Of a DNA stretch of 64,000 nucleotides, positions 34,451 to 42,861 are shown piece after piece; the stretch's first letter is position 1; every line of letters starts with the position of its first letter. The DNA is from CAXBCP01 sp038120765. GTDB lineage: Bacteria > Pseudomonadota > Alphaproteobacteria > MPNO01 > UBA830. The stretch is from the NCBI GenBank assembly GCA_038120765.1, contig JAYOMI010000001.1:1-64000 (forward strand). The letters run 5' to 3'. The notes beneath the pieces were generated by a model. That model saw only the letters and a program-made list of their open reading frames with translations, did not search any database and was not told the DNA's origin. The position numbers were made by a program, and so were the translations under genes.

Positions 34451-35137
34451 ATGAAACATCGCGTTTTAAGTTTGTCTTGCCTGATGAGCATCGCGCTCTT
34501 GTGCCTTGTTAATGCTGATGCGAACCAAGTAAATGCAAATGAACCGATGAACTCCGACATTGCGAAACAAAAACTGCTCAGTGCCGCACAATCCGATGAC
34601 ATCGTTTCGGCGCGAGATGCCCTGAATGCCGCGGCTTACGTTGATAGCCGAGACAGTCGAGGACGCACGGCCTTGTTAATTGCCGCCTATCACAACGCGA
34701 TTAACGTCGCTGGATTGTTGATTGCAGCCGGTGCCAACGTTAACGCCATGGATGACCTCCAAGACAGCCCGTTCTTGTACGCAGGGGCAGAAGGTCGATT
34801 GGAAATACTCAAGATGACGGTGGCAGCCGGGGCCGACTTGAAAAGCGTTAACCGTTACGGAGGCACAGCGCTCATTCCGGCGGCTCATCATGGTCACGTC
34901 GAGACGGTCCGATATTTGCTAACAACAAACATCGATATAGACCACGTGAACAACCTCGGCTGGACGGCCCTTTTGGAAGCCGTGATACTCGGGGATGGAA
35001 GCCCGGCCTATCAGCAGATTGTGAAATTGCTCCTTGAAGCAGGAGCCGATGCAACCATTGCAGACCGTGATGGCGTTACTCCGCTCCAACATGCCGAGCG
35101 CCGCAATCAGAGCGAGATTATAAACTTATTGAGATGA
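34451..35137 (+). CDS. Exported ankyrin-repeat protein
   Basis: Protein of 228 residues with a signal peptide (MKHRVLSLSCLMSIALLCLV) and five to six ankyrin repeats: DSRGRTALLIAAYHNAINVA, NAMDDLQDSPFLYAGAEGRL, NRYGGTALIPAAHHGHVETV, NNLGWTALLEAVILGD and DRDGVTPLQHAERRNQ. ATG 34451 is chosen for its signal peptide, 5 bases after the deaminase stop. Periplasmic ankyrin proteins often bind a partner enzyme; here the natural candidate is the exported deaminase. Codon use and GC (about half) differ from the neighbours, suggesting transfer together. Confidence 0.87.
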   Translation: MKHRVLSLSCLMSIALLCLVNADANQVNANEPMNSDIAKQKLLSAAQSDDIVSARDALNAAAYVDSRDSRGRTALLIAAYHNAINVAGLLIAAGANVNAMDDLQDSPFLYAGAEGRLEILKMTVAAGADLKSVNRYGGTALIPAAHHGHVETVRYLLTTNIDIDHVNNLGWTALLEAVILGDGSPAYQQIVKLLLEAGADATIADRDGVTPLQHAERRNQSEIINLLR

Positions 35138-35582
35138 GACGATGTCCGCTTCTGGCTTGATGCAGACATGCCAAATTCGACGACAAAGCCTGTCGAATGC
35201 GCGGGATGCCAGGCGCTCACCCGGCCGAGACCAGAATAATTTCCAGGCCATTGTTCGCTTTTTGTTCTTTTCGGTGTTAGCCTGACTTATATTTGGAACC
35301 CCGGGATGCACCGGCAGCAACGCGCGTGACACTGTTGCGCGCGAACCGGTGCGGTATGTCCCGCAGCAGGAATGCGCAAATGCATCTCAAACGGATATGT
35401 CGCCACGGACCGACACCGCGTTTTCGCCCTTTCCCTTCGGGTGCATGGGGTTGAATTGCGACTTTCAGGGTCCGGTCGCGGGCAGGTCCCCTGCGCCGCC
35501 GGGATGGTCGACGCCTCCTACACATCCCTTCGGGTACATAGGGTTGAATTGCGGCTTTCGGGTGCTGGCGGCGGGAAAGCCC
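35138..35582. other. 445-base intergenic region with a direct repeat
   Basis: No convincing gene. The first half is AT-richer like the island before it. The second half contains the two-copy direct repeat listed separately and leads to the 3' end of the Rieske gene. Confidence 0.6.
35432..35575. repeat. Imperfect direct repeat, two copies 93 bases apart
   Basis: Copy 1 at 35432-35482 and copy 2 at 35525-35575 share tcccttcggg, then gggttgaattgcg, then cttt and a GC-rich end, about 80 percent identical over 50 bases. Each carries cccttcggg, a small stem with a 3-base loop. It lies just past the stop of the Rieske gene. Confidence 0.75.
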
Positions 35583-36944
35583 CTATTCGGCGGCGACCGC
35601 CGGCTTCTCCCCGTCCTGCGTACCCTCTTCGACAAGCTTCCGCCAGTGGCGGTACCAGCCGACGAAGGCGGCCTCGTAATCCCAGCTTGCGCAATGGAGT
35701 TCGGGGTTGATGCCCGCTTTTTCGGCTTCCTCGTCGGGGCCGGCTTTCATCGTGCTGAGGCCGCGGTCGTAATTGTTCCAGCCCGCCTCGCTGCCGTGAA
35801 AGCCTTCCTGGGCGGTATCGAGCGAGACCACGTCGTCCGACGTCGACAGGCCGGAGACCAGGAAGAAATCCTCGAACTTGCGCAGCCGCGCAAAGCGCGC
35901 CTCGTCGGGTTCGCCCTTCGGCGCGATGCACCAGATGGTGACCTCGCACTTGCCGGGCCCGAGCGGGCGGTGGGTGCGCAGGTGGGTCGAGGCGAGGTCG
36001 TTGAGCACCAGGTTGGGGAAAACGATAATGTTGCGCCCCCGGCGCAGCATCCAGTGGGCTTTTACTTCGTCGAAATTGGCGTTGATGTAATCGGTCGCCG
36101 GCGCGAGCGGCGCGCCTTCGGGGCTGGACCGGTCGGCCCAGATGCACATATGCCCGTTCCCGAGATAATACATGCCGTTTTTCACGCCGCCCTTGATGCG
36201 TCCGACTTCGGTTTTCATCATGCCCTCCGCCCCTTCGCGGGCCTCGCGCTGCATGATGGTATGCATGAAGTTCCGGTGCACCGTGGAGACGTGATAGCCG
36301 TCGGTGACGTTGTCGGCCTGGACCTTCCAGTCATGGTCGCACACATAAGTTTGCGAGCCCTTGACCATTTCCAGCCCGTCGGGAGACTGGTCGGCGAACA
36401 GGTCGATGAAGAATTTGGCCTCGCCCAGATGGTCGTCCAGCGACGGCACCTCGTCGGTCAGCGCGCCGAAGATGAAGCCCCGGTATTCGCCGAGCTCGGC
36501 GATTTCGGTCAGGCTGTAATGCGTGCGGTCGAATGCCGCGCCGTAGCCGCCTTCCTCGTTCTTGATGCCGATGCATTCGCCGGAGCATTTATAGCTCCAC
36601 CCGTGGAACCGGCAGGTGAGGGTTTTCGCATTTCCCTGCTTGAACGGGGTGACGACGGCGCCGCGATGGGAGCACGCATTGATGAACGCCTTGAGCGAGC
36701 CGTCCTCCTGGCGGTGAACGAAGACCGGCTGGCTGCCGATATGGGTGGCGTAGTAATCGCCGGGGTTCGGCACCTGGCTTTCGTGGCACAGGAAATTCCA
36801 CAGCTTCTCGAAACAGAATTCCATCTCGGCCTCGAAGATATCCGGGTCCTCGAAGATCGAGCGGTGCAGCCGGAACTGGTGATCCGTCTCCGCCCGGTCG
36901 TCGATCCGGTCGGACAGGTCGATACGGGGTCCCTCATAGGCCAT
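35583..36944 (-). CDS. Rieske non-haem iron oxygenase alpha subunit
   Basis: Ring-hydroxylating-type oxygenase of 453 residues. The Rieske 2Fe-2S ligands are Cys 91 and His 93 (NACSHRGA) and Cys 111 and His 114 (CRFHGWSY). The mononuclear iron site has ADNVTDGYHVSTVHRNF with His 218 and His 223 and the bridging Asp 215. ATG 36944 follows GGAGAACGACC; the longer frame to 37001 lacks a site. No beta subunit, ferredoxin or reductase gene is adjacent, so electron partners must be elsewhere. The substrate is not evident. Confidence 0.93.
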   Translation of the reverse strand: MAYEGPRIDLSDRIDDRAETDHQFRLHRSIFEDPDIFEAEMEFCFEKLWNFLCHESQVPNPGDYYATHIGSQPVFVHRQEDGSLKAFINACSHRGAVVTPFKQGNAKTLTCRFHGWSYKCSGECIGIKNEEGGYGAAFDRTHYSLTEIAELGEYRGFIFGALTDEVPSLDDHLGEAKFFIDLFADQSPDGLEMVKGSQTYVCDHDWKVQADNVTDGYHVSTVHRNFMHTIMQREAREGAEGMMKTEVGRIKGGVKNGMYYLGNGHMCIWADRSSPEGAPLAPATDYINANFDEVKAHWMLRRGRNIIVFPNLVLNDLASTHLRTHRPLGPGKCEVTIWCIAPKGEPDEARFARLRKFEDFFLVSGLSTSDDVVSLDTAQEGFHGSEAGWNNYDRGLSTMKAGPDEEAEKAGINPELHCASWDYEAAFVGWYRHWRKLVEEGTQDGEKPAVAAE

Positions 36945-37037
36945 GGTCGTTCTCCGGAATTGCCATCGGGCCAAGTCTACCACAGCGAAAAGCGGCGTCA
37001 CCCCTCCGCGGTGAAGGATTTCGTCCGGTTTTCCCGC

Positions 37038-37778
37038 CTAATCGAGTTCCCACGTCACCGACAGGCGGACCGACAGCGACTGCTCGCCCGCCGCGACGGG
37101 GGCGGCCTTGCGCGATGCGCCGTCCGACATGGCCATGAGACCCTCGGCCCGCATCGGCCGGGGGCCTGGCTGCGAGACGTTTTCGCTGATCGTCAGCACG
37201 CGTTTCAGCTTCACGCCGAAGCCGTCGGAATACAGATCCGCCTTGCGGCGCAGATCGGCCATCGCCTTGCGCCGGGCCTCGTCCAGCAGGTTTTCGGTCT
37301 TGTCGACATAGAAGCTGATGCCGTTCATGCGGTTCGCGCCGGCGGCCGTCATCTGGTCGATCAGCCGGCCCAGACGGTCGAGTTCGCGCACCCGCACGGT
37401 CACGCCGTTCGAGACCTGATAGCCGATAATCCGCTCATGCTGCGGGACCGGGTTCTTCGGATCGTAGGGCCTGTATTGCGGCGCGATGTTGAAATTCGAC
37501 GTCTGGAGGTCGCGGTCGGCAATGCCGGCGGCCCTGAGCTCCGCAAAAAGGCTGTTCATCGCCGCCGAATTGGCGGCAAGGGCAGCCTGCGCCGTCTTCG
37601 CATTGCTGATCACGCCCGAAGTGATGGACGCGGTATCGGGCCGGGCTTTCACTTCACCGGTCCCCGACAGGGACAGGACCCGGTAGGGACGCTCATCGTC
37701 GGCCCGGGCCGGGGCGAGGGGGGAGAGGGCGAGGATCGCGGCGCTGCAGAAAACAGCAAGGGCGGTTCTGGACATCAT
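37038..37778 (-). CDS. SIMPL domain (DUF541) periplasmic protein
   Basis: Exported protein of 246 residues. The start ATG 37778, with GGAGCAACCG upstream, opens a signal peptide (ALAVFCSAAILALSPLAPAR, cleavage near ADD). The SIMPL domain follows: YRVLSLSGTGEVKARPDTAS, then LQTSNFNIAPQYRPYDP, RIIGYQVSNGVTVRVREL and the end LSVTWELD. The family (YggE-like) is linked to oxidative-stress tolerance and envelope roles without a known enzyme activity. It is divergent from the Sel1-SPOR gene. Confidence 0.88.
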   Translation of the reverse strand: MMSRTALAVFCSAAILALSPLAPARADDERPYRVLSLSGTGEVKARPDTASITSGVISNAKTAQAALAANSAAMNSLFAELRAAGIADRDLQTSNFNIAPQYRPYDPKNPVPQHERIIGYQVSNGVTVRVRELDRLGRLIDQMTAAGANRMNGISFYVDKTENLLDEARRKAMADLRRKADLYSDGFGVKLKRVLTISENVSQPGPRPMRAEGLMAMSDGASRKAAPVAAGEQSLSVRLSVTWELD

Positions 37779-37930
37779 CGGTTGCTCCGTTTCACGGGTG
37801 AGACAGCTGTCCCGGATCTGAGACATTTCGGGGACCTTAACCTGATCGCCAAATGTGGCAAACCGGGGGCGCCTTCCCGGCCGGTCAGGATGCTTGATTC
37901 CGCCGCACGGCCATCGCATTCTTGCGACCG

Positions 37931-39292
37931 ATGAGAACGCCCTTCAAATACATCAGCGGGCTCGGCCCGGTCATCGCGATCGCCGGTATCGTTGCGGTCA
38001 TTTTCGGGTCGCCCACGATCGCCCGCGCCGATATGAAAGCCGGGATCGAAGCCTACCGGTCGGGAGATTACAAGACGGCGCTCGCCGAATTTTCGGCACT
38101 TGCCGAGGCCGGCGACCCCAACGCCCAGTTCAGTCTCGCGGTTCTTTACCTAAGCGGACGCGGTGTCGAACGCGATGTCGCCAAAGCCCTGGACCTGCAT
38201 CGCAAGGCCGCGGACCAGGGGCTTGTCGCCGCCGAACACGGGCTGGGCGTGCTCTATTATCAGGGGATGGGCGTAAAGCAGGATTACGCGGAGGCGCTGA
38301 AATGGTTCGGACGCGCCGCCGCCAAGGGGTTCGCCGAATCGGAGTTCAATCTCGGCGTGATGTATTTCAACAGCGAGGGTGTCCGGCGCGACGAGATCGA
38401 GGTCGTGAAATGGATATCGCTCGCCGCCGCCCGCAAATTCGCCCCGGCGCAGTACCGCCTGGGCCGGATGTACGAGGCCGGCGTGATCTTCGCCAGAAAC
38501 CCGGACGCTGCCCTCCACTGGTATCGCCAGGCAGAGGCAAATGGCAGCAGGCAGGCCGCCGCCGCCCGTGCCCGCCTTGCGAGTTCGCGGAGCCCTGCCG
38601 CAGCGCCGCAGACCCTTGCCTCACAGGCCCCAACCCCGCAACCGCGTCCGATCAAGCCGTCTCCGGAAACACAGAGCCCGAAAGCGCGCGCGGCGTCTCC
38701 CCTTCCCGAACCACCCGGGAACACCGTCCCTGAAACCGCCACGGCGTCGGAACCCGTCAAAGAACAGACGGCGCCGGATCCGTCTGCCGCCCCGAAAGGC
38801 GACACAATCGCGGAGGCGGCACCGGTCCCCGCGCCGCCGACGCCCTTGCCCGCACCGCCATCCAAACCGTCGCCGCCGCCGGTCGATGGCTGGAAAAATC
38901 CGTTCGGTCTGTCACCCGTTCCCGAAGCGCCGGCGCAGGCCGCAGCTGCGTCGCCTTCCGCAACGCCTCCCGCAACCGGCATCGCGTCGGAGTCCAACCA
39001 ACGCCCCGGGGCGGCCTCGGTCAAAGGTCCGGAGTGGCGGGTCCAGTTCGCGGCCTATCGCAGCGCCGCCAAGGCCGAACGCGCGCTTGCGTCCCTGAAC
39101 GCACGCGCAGGCGCGGCCATCGGCCGGACGCCGCGCATCATCGATGTCGCGGATATGGGCGAGCGCGGCGTTTTCCATCGGGTTCAGGCCGGACCTCTGG
39201 ACAGCGCGGAGGCCGCGAACGAGCTGTGCGTCCTCGTCAGGGCCGTTCTGCCGGATCAGGCCTGCGTGCCTCTCGAGGCCGAGAAGCGTTAG
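37931..39292 (+). CDS. Sel1-repeat and SPOR-domain exported protein
   Basis: Protein of 453 residues from ATG 37931 (an in-frame TTG lies at 37922). It has an N-terminal signal or anchor (GPVIAIAGIVAVIFGSPTIA), four to five Sel1/TPR repeats (AQFSLAVLYLSGRGVERDVA, AEHGLGVLYYQGMGVKQDYA, SEFNLGVMYFNSEGVRRDEI), a long Pro/Ala-rich linker (about 215-355), and a SPOR domain (WRVQFAAYRSAAKAERALAS, later GVFHRVQAGPLDSAEAANEL). SPOR binds denuded glycan at division sites, so it probably acts in septal peptidoglycan processing, with Sel1 repeats recruiting partners. Confidence 0.9.
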   Translation: MRTPFKYISGLGPVIAIAGIVAVIFGSPTIARADMKAGIEAYRSGDYKTALAEFSALAEAGDPNAQFSLAVLYLSGRGVERDVAKALDLHRKAADQGLVAAEHGLGVLYYQGMGVKQDYAEALKWFGRAAAKGFAESEFNLGVMYFNSEGVRRDEIEVVKWISLAAARKFAPAQYRLGRMYEAGVIFARNPDAALHWYRQAEANGSRQAAAARARLASSRSPAAAPQTLASQAPTPQPRPIKPSPETQSPKARAASPLPEPPGNTVPETATASEPVKEQTAPDPSAAPKGDTIAEAAPVPAPPTPLPAPPSKPSPPPVDGWKNPFGLSPVPEAPAQAAAASPSATPPATGIASESNQRPGAASVKGPEWRVQFAAYRSAAKAERALASLNARAGAAIGRTPRIIDVADMGERGVFHRVQAGPLDSAEAANELCVLVRAVLPDQACVPLEAEKR

Positions 39293-39326
39293 GGTCTGTC
39301 AAACGAACCTTCTTTGCACATTTGCG

Positions 39327-39351
39327 ACCGGGACGGTATTAACGTCCCGGT
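39327..39351. repeat. Perfect 9-bp hairpin
   Basis: accgggacg 39327-39335 pairs with cgtcccggt 39343-39351 across a 7-base loop, 31 bases before the next ATG. There is no T run. It could be an operator, an mRNA leader hairpin or a weak terminator of the Sel1-SPOR gene. Confidence 0.6.
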
Positions 39352-39381
39352 ATACGGCACTACTGGTAAAATGCGTTTGTC

Positions 39382-40668
39382 ATGATCGTTATCCGTATTT
39401 TTCTCTGGCTGATCATCATCGGGATATTCGCATCCCCGGTCGTCGCCTGGTATGGTCTCGAAGACGAACCTCTGGTCACCAGGGCGCCGCAGGTCGACGT
39501 CAAGGACATCAATTCGGCTAAGGCATTCCTCGCGCAATACGATCCGCGGAACATTCCCGACGGCAAGATTACCGTCATCAACGCCAATCAGAGCCAGATC
39601 AATACCGCCCTCGCCGCAGCGCTTGCAGCGGCCCCTTTCCTCAAGGCCCGGATCGTGCCCAGCCGCTTCGGCCTGCTCGGCGCCGTCACGGCGGCGCCGC
39701 CGATACCGTCCAACCCTTTCGGAAAATACGTCAATATCCGGATGCTGATAGAATCCTCGACGAACGGCCTGCAGATCGGGCGGTTGAGCATCGGCGAAAT
39801 AGAGGTGCCGACGGCCATCGTGCGCCCGGTCTTTATTCTGGTCATCGACCACCTTGCCGGCCCGGGGCGCGGTGTGGCGTTTCTTGAAACGATCCGCAGC
39901 GTGCAGGTCAACGGGCCGCTGGTCCGCATCGTCTACCAGCCGAAGGACGGCCTGCTGGACGACCTGAAATCCGCGGCGAAGGACACCGTCGCGGCGGGCG
40001 ATCCCGAGATAACCCGGGTCTATTGGCAGAAAATGCACGAGATCCACCGGGAAATGCCGATCGGCGACCGGGTGTCCATGGTGCAGTACCTGCAGCCCCT
40101 ATTCGAACTGGCGAAGAAACGGTCCGCCGGTGGCAATCCCGTCGAGGAGAACAAGGCCGCGATCTTCGCAATGTCCATGTTCCTGGGCGATATCCGGCTC
40201 GAGCGTTTCATCGGCAAGGTCCGGGACGGTGAATTCACCGCAGGTCCGGGAAAAATATCCCATGTCCGCCTGCAGGGCCGCCATGACTGGGTCCAGCATT
40301 TCACGCTCTCGGCAGGGCTTACGCTTGCCGGCGGTCGCGGTATCGCCGACTTCATCGGCGAGGCCAAGGAAGTTGACGATGCCACGTACAAGGCAAGCGG
40401 GTTCAGCTTTACCGACCTCGCCGCCGACCGTGCCGGCGTCCGTTTCGCAGAAATCGCGACGGGCTCGGCGGTGGGCGCTAGACGGATACAGGACTACCTG
40501 TCGCGCCCCATCGGCGAACAGCAGTTCCTGCCCAAAATCAGCGATCTGCCGGAAGGCCTGACCGCCGCCCAGTTCGAGGCGCAATACGGCGAACGGGACA
40601 GCGAACAGTATCTGGGTATGGTCGCGGAAATAGACCGTCGTATCGATACGATACCGTTGTACCGGTAG
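39382..40668 (+). CDS. Membrane-anchored protein of unknown function
   Basis: Protein of 428 residues with an N-terminal helix (MIVIRIFLWLIIIGIFASPV) acting as signal anchor; the rest appears periplasmic and mixed alpha/beta. Visible segments include DITVINANQSQINTAL-type KITVINANQSQINTALAAAL, VNGPLVRIVYQPKDGLLDDL, HEIHREMPIGDRVSMVQYLQ, LTLAGGRGIADFIGEAKEVD and ATYKASGFSFTDLAADRAGV. I do not recognise the family. Good codon use and an open frame of this length argue that it is real. Neighbours are Sel1-SPOR upstream and a metallophosphoesterase starting 12 bases downstream, suggesting an envelope-related unit. Confidence 0.75.
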   Translation: MIVIRIFLWLIIIGIFASPVVAWYGLEDEPLVTRAPQVDVKDINSAKAFLAQYDPRNIPDGKITVINANQSQINTALAAALAAAPFLKARIVPSRFGLLGAVTAAPPIPSNPFGKYVNIRMLIESSTNGLQIGRLSIGEIEVPTAIVRPVFILVIDHLAGPGRGVAFLETIRSVQVNGPLVRIVYQPKDGLLDDLKSAAKDTVAAGDPEITRVYWQKMHEIHREMPIGDRVSMVQYLQPLFELAKKRSAGGNPVEENKAAIFAMSMFLGDIRLERFIGKVRDGEFTAGPGKISHVRLQGRHDWVQHFTLSAGLTLAGGRGIADFIGEAKEVDDATYKASGFSFTDLAADRAGVRFAEIATGSAVGARRIQDYLSRPIGEQQFLPKISDLPEGLTAAQFEAQYGERDSEQYLGMVAEIDRRIDTIPLYR

Positions 40669-40679
40669 CACGGCCGCAA

Positions 40680-41594
40680 ATGGAGGCATCCCGACCGGCG
40701 CCGGAGTCTCGACCCGGAATTCCGAAACGCCAGCGGCGCGTGAAACAGTCCAGGTTCGAACACCAGCTTGTCCGACCCGTCTTCCGCACCGCCTTCCGGG
40801 GCCTTGAAGTCGCCCTTCGCGTCACCGGCCTCCACGCGCGCGGCCGGCGCAACGCAGCGGATACAAGGTTGAACCGGTTCGACGTGCCGCTCAAAGACCT
40901 GCCGCCCGCGTTCGACGGATACACGATCCTTCATATGAGCGACCTCCATGCCGACGGCCCGGTGGACCTCGAATCCTCGGTCCGGCGGGTGCCGGACGGG
41001 GTGGAGGTCGATCTGTGCGCGTTGACCGGCGACTACCGCTACCGGCGGTCCGGACGCCACGAGGATGCCGCCGCGCCGATGGCCCGGATTATCGAACACG
41101 TGCGGGCGCGCGACGGCATTTTCGGCATCATGGGGAACCACGATCTCGGCACCATGATCGAACCGCTGGAAAATGCCGGCATCCGGATGCTGGTGAACGA
41201 GCACGTCATCCTGCGGCGCGGCGGCGACGAAGTGCAGCTTGTCGGGCTCGACGACGTACACGCCTACCAGCCGCCAGAAGAAGCGGCCGCCGCCCTTGCC
41301 GCCAGGCCGGGCGGGTTCCGGATCCTGCTGCAGCATTCACCCGAACTGCTGGACGAAGCCGCCGCGGCCAACGTCTCGCTTTATCTCTGCGGTCATACCC
41401 ATGGCGGGCAGATATGCCTGCGCGGCGGCATTCCGGTGATGACGAATATCCGCAAGCCACGGCGCTACGCCAGCGGGCTGTGGCAACATGGCGGGATGAC
41501 CGGATACACAACGGTGGGCGTCGGCGTGTCGGTCATGCCGCTCCGGTTTTTCAGCCGGGGCGAGGTCGCGGTGATCACGCTGCGGCGGGCGTAG
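40680..41594 (+). CDS. Calcineurin-like metallophosphoesterase (YkuE/YaeI type)
   Basis: Protein of 304 residues with the dinuclear-metal motifs in order: HMSDLHAD, LTGDYR, MGNHDLG, QHSPE and CGHTHGGQ. These are typical of the YkuE/YaeI group of membrane-associated phosphodiesterases thought to act on lipid headgroups such as lipid A intermediates or UDP-sugars. The basic N-terminus (first 60 residues, many Arg) could associate with membranes; no clear transmembrane helix is seen. It starts 12 bases after the unknown membrane-anchored protein and is probably co-transcribed. Confidence 0.9.
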   Translation: MEASRPAPESRPGIPKRQRRVKQSRFEHQLVRPVFRTAFRGLEVALRVTGLHARGRRNAADTRLNRFDVPLKDLPPAFDGYTILHMSDLHADGPVDLESSVRRVPDGVEVDLCALTGDYRYRRSGRHEDAAAPMARIIEHVRARDGIFGIMGNHDLGTMIEPLENAGIRMLVNEHVILRRGGDEVQLVGLDDVHAYQPPEEAAAALAARPGGFRILLQHSPELLDEAAAANVSLYLCGHTHGGQICLRGGIPVMTNIRKPRRYASGLWQHGGMTGYTTVGVGVSVMPLRFFSRGEVAVITLRRA

Positions 41595-41734
41595 AGCGCC
41601 TGAGCGCGCGGCGCAGCTGAGCCATATCAGCGACCCCCGGCACGCCATTGGCACAACGGAAGCATACCCTCGAAAGTTGATTTTGTTTGGAAGAGTCTCT
41701 TTTAAATTGTTACTCTGGCTGACATCATGGGCGG

Positions 41735-42787
41735 ATGAAACAGACAGTATTTGCGATAGCATTAATCGTGGTTTTACCGTTTTCCACGGCGTTTTCAGCC
41801 AGCGACTACGACAACGGTATGAGCGCATACAAAGCCAAAAACTATGCGGAAGCGGCAAAATGGTTCCAAGCGGGAGCTGAGAAGGCCGATGCCGCATCCC
41901 GGTATCGGCTGGGCATGCTCTATGGCCGCGGTCTGGGCATTGCAAAGAATACACAGAAAGCAGTCACCTTACATCAGCTGGCGGCCGACCAGGGATACGT
42001 GTATACGCTATACGCCCTCGGCCGCCATCACCTGCGCGGCCAGCCGCCGCAACGGGATATCGAAAAAGCGAATGCCTATCTGACCAAAGCCGCTTCACAG
42101 GGGCATGCCGGGGCCCAATTCTGGCTCGCCCGCATTAATATGTCCGACAGGGCGCTCGGCCTCAATCTGCGCAAGGCGGCGGAATGGCTCGAAAAAGCCG
42201 GCACGCAGGGGCACCGGGAATCTCAGTATCTATTGGGCGAATTGTATCGCGCCGGAGAAGGTGTCGACAAAAATCACGAAACAGCCGCGAAGTGGTTCGA
42301 AAAGGCCGCGTTACAGCAACACCCGAAAGCGCTGACGGCGATGGGACAGGCGTATTTGTACCGCCTTGGCGTCGACCGCGATTATAAAAAAGCGATGGAG
42401 TGGTTCATCAAGGCAGCGGTCAAGGGCGACAGCATGGCACAAAATTCCATCGGCACCATGTATGTAAAGGGACAGGGAGTCCCGGCGAATCACCAGATTG
42501 CCTTCTCCTGGTTCGAGCAAAGCGCCAAGAATGGTAATCCGGTGGCGCAGGGTAACCTGGGCGAACTGTATTTTCGTGGCAAACGGGGCATCCCCCGAAG
42601 TTTCGAAAAAGCGTATCTCTGGAACGCCGTTGCCGTGATGACCGACAAGAAGACACCAATGCTCGAACAGCGCTCTCGTCAGGCAAGAAGCCGCGAGCTC
42701 GCCGCCAAAGAACTTACGCCGGAGAAACTTGCCGAATTGGAGCAGGCCGTCGCCCGATGCTGGGATCAGCCGAAGACCTGTCCCTGA
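41735..42787 (+). CDS. Exported Sel1-repeat protein
   Basis: Protein of 350 residues with a signal peptide (MKQTVFAIALIVVLPFSTAF) followed by seven or eight Sel1-like repeats (SRYRLGMLYGRGLGIAKNTQ, SQYLLGELYRAGEGVDKNHE, KALTAMGQAYLYRLGVDRDY, AQNSIGTMYVKGQGVPANHQ, AQGNLGELYFRGKRG) and a short charged tail ending WDQPKTCP. Sel1 proteins are scaffolds for partner binding. Its GC content is somewhat lower than its neighbours. It is preceded by an AT-rich 140-base spacer that could hold a promoter. Confidence 0.9.
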   Translation: MKQTVFAIALIVVLPFSTAFSASDYDNGMSAYKAKNYAEAAKWFQAGAEKADAASRYRLGMLYGRGLGIAKNTQKAVTLHQLAADQGYVYTLYALGRHHLRGQPPQRDIEKANAYLTKAASQGHAGAQFWLARINMSDRALGLNLRKAAEWLEKAGTQGHRESQYLLGELYRAGEGVDKNHETAAKWFEKAALQQHPKALTAMGQAYLYRLGVDRDYKKAMEWFIKAAVKGDSMAQNSIGTMYVKGQGVPANHQIAFSWFEQSAKNGNPVAQGNLGELYFRGKRGIPRSFEKAYLWNAVAVMTDKKTPMLEQRSRQARSRELAAKELTPEKLAELEQAVARCWDQPKTCP

Positions 42788-42861
42788 TAGCCCCCGATCG
42801 GTCACAAGGACACGCCGACGACGCGCTGACTGCTACAAAAAGCCCAGATTGGGCGCCGAAG

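Noticed and set aside
35349..37934. 861-codon plus-strand frame
   Set aside because: It runs opposite the Rieske and SIMPL genes, both with full motif sets and ribosome sites; composition is that of an antisense frame.
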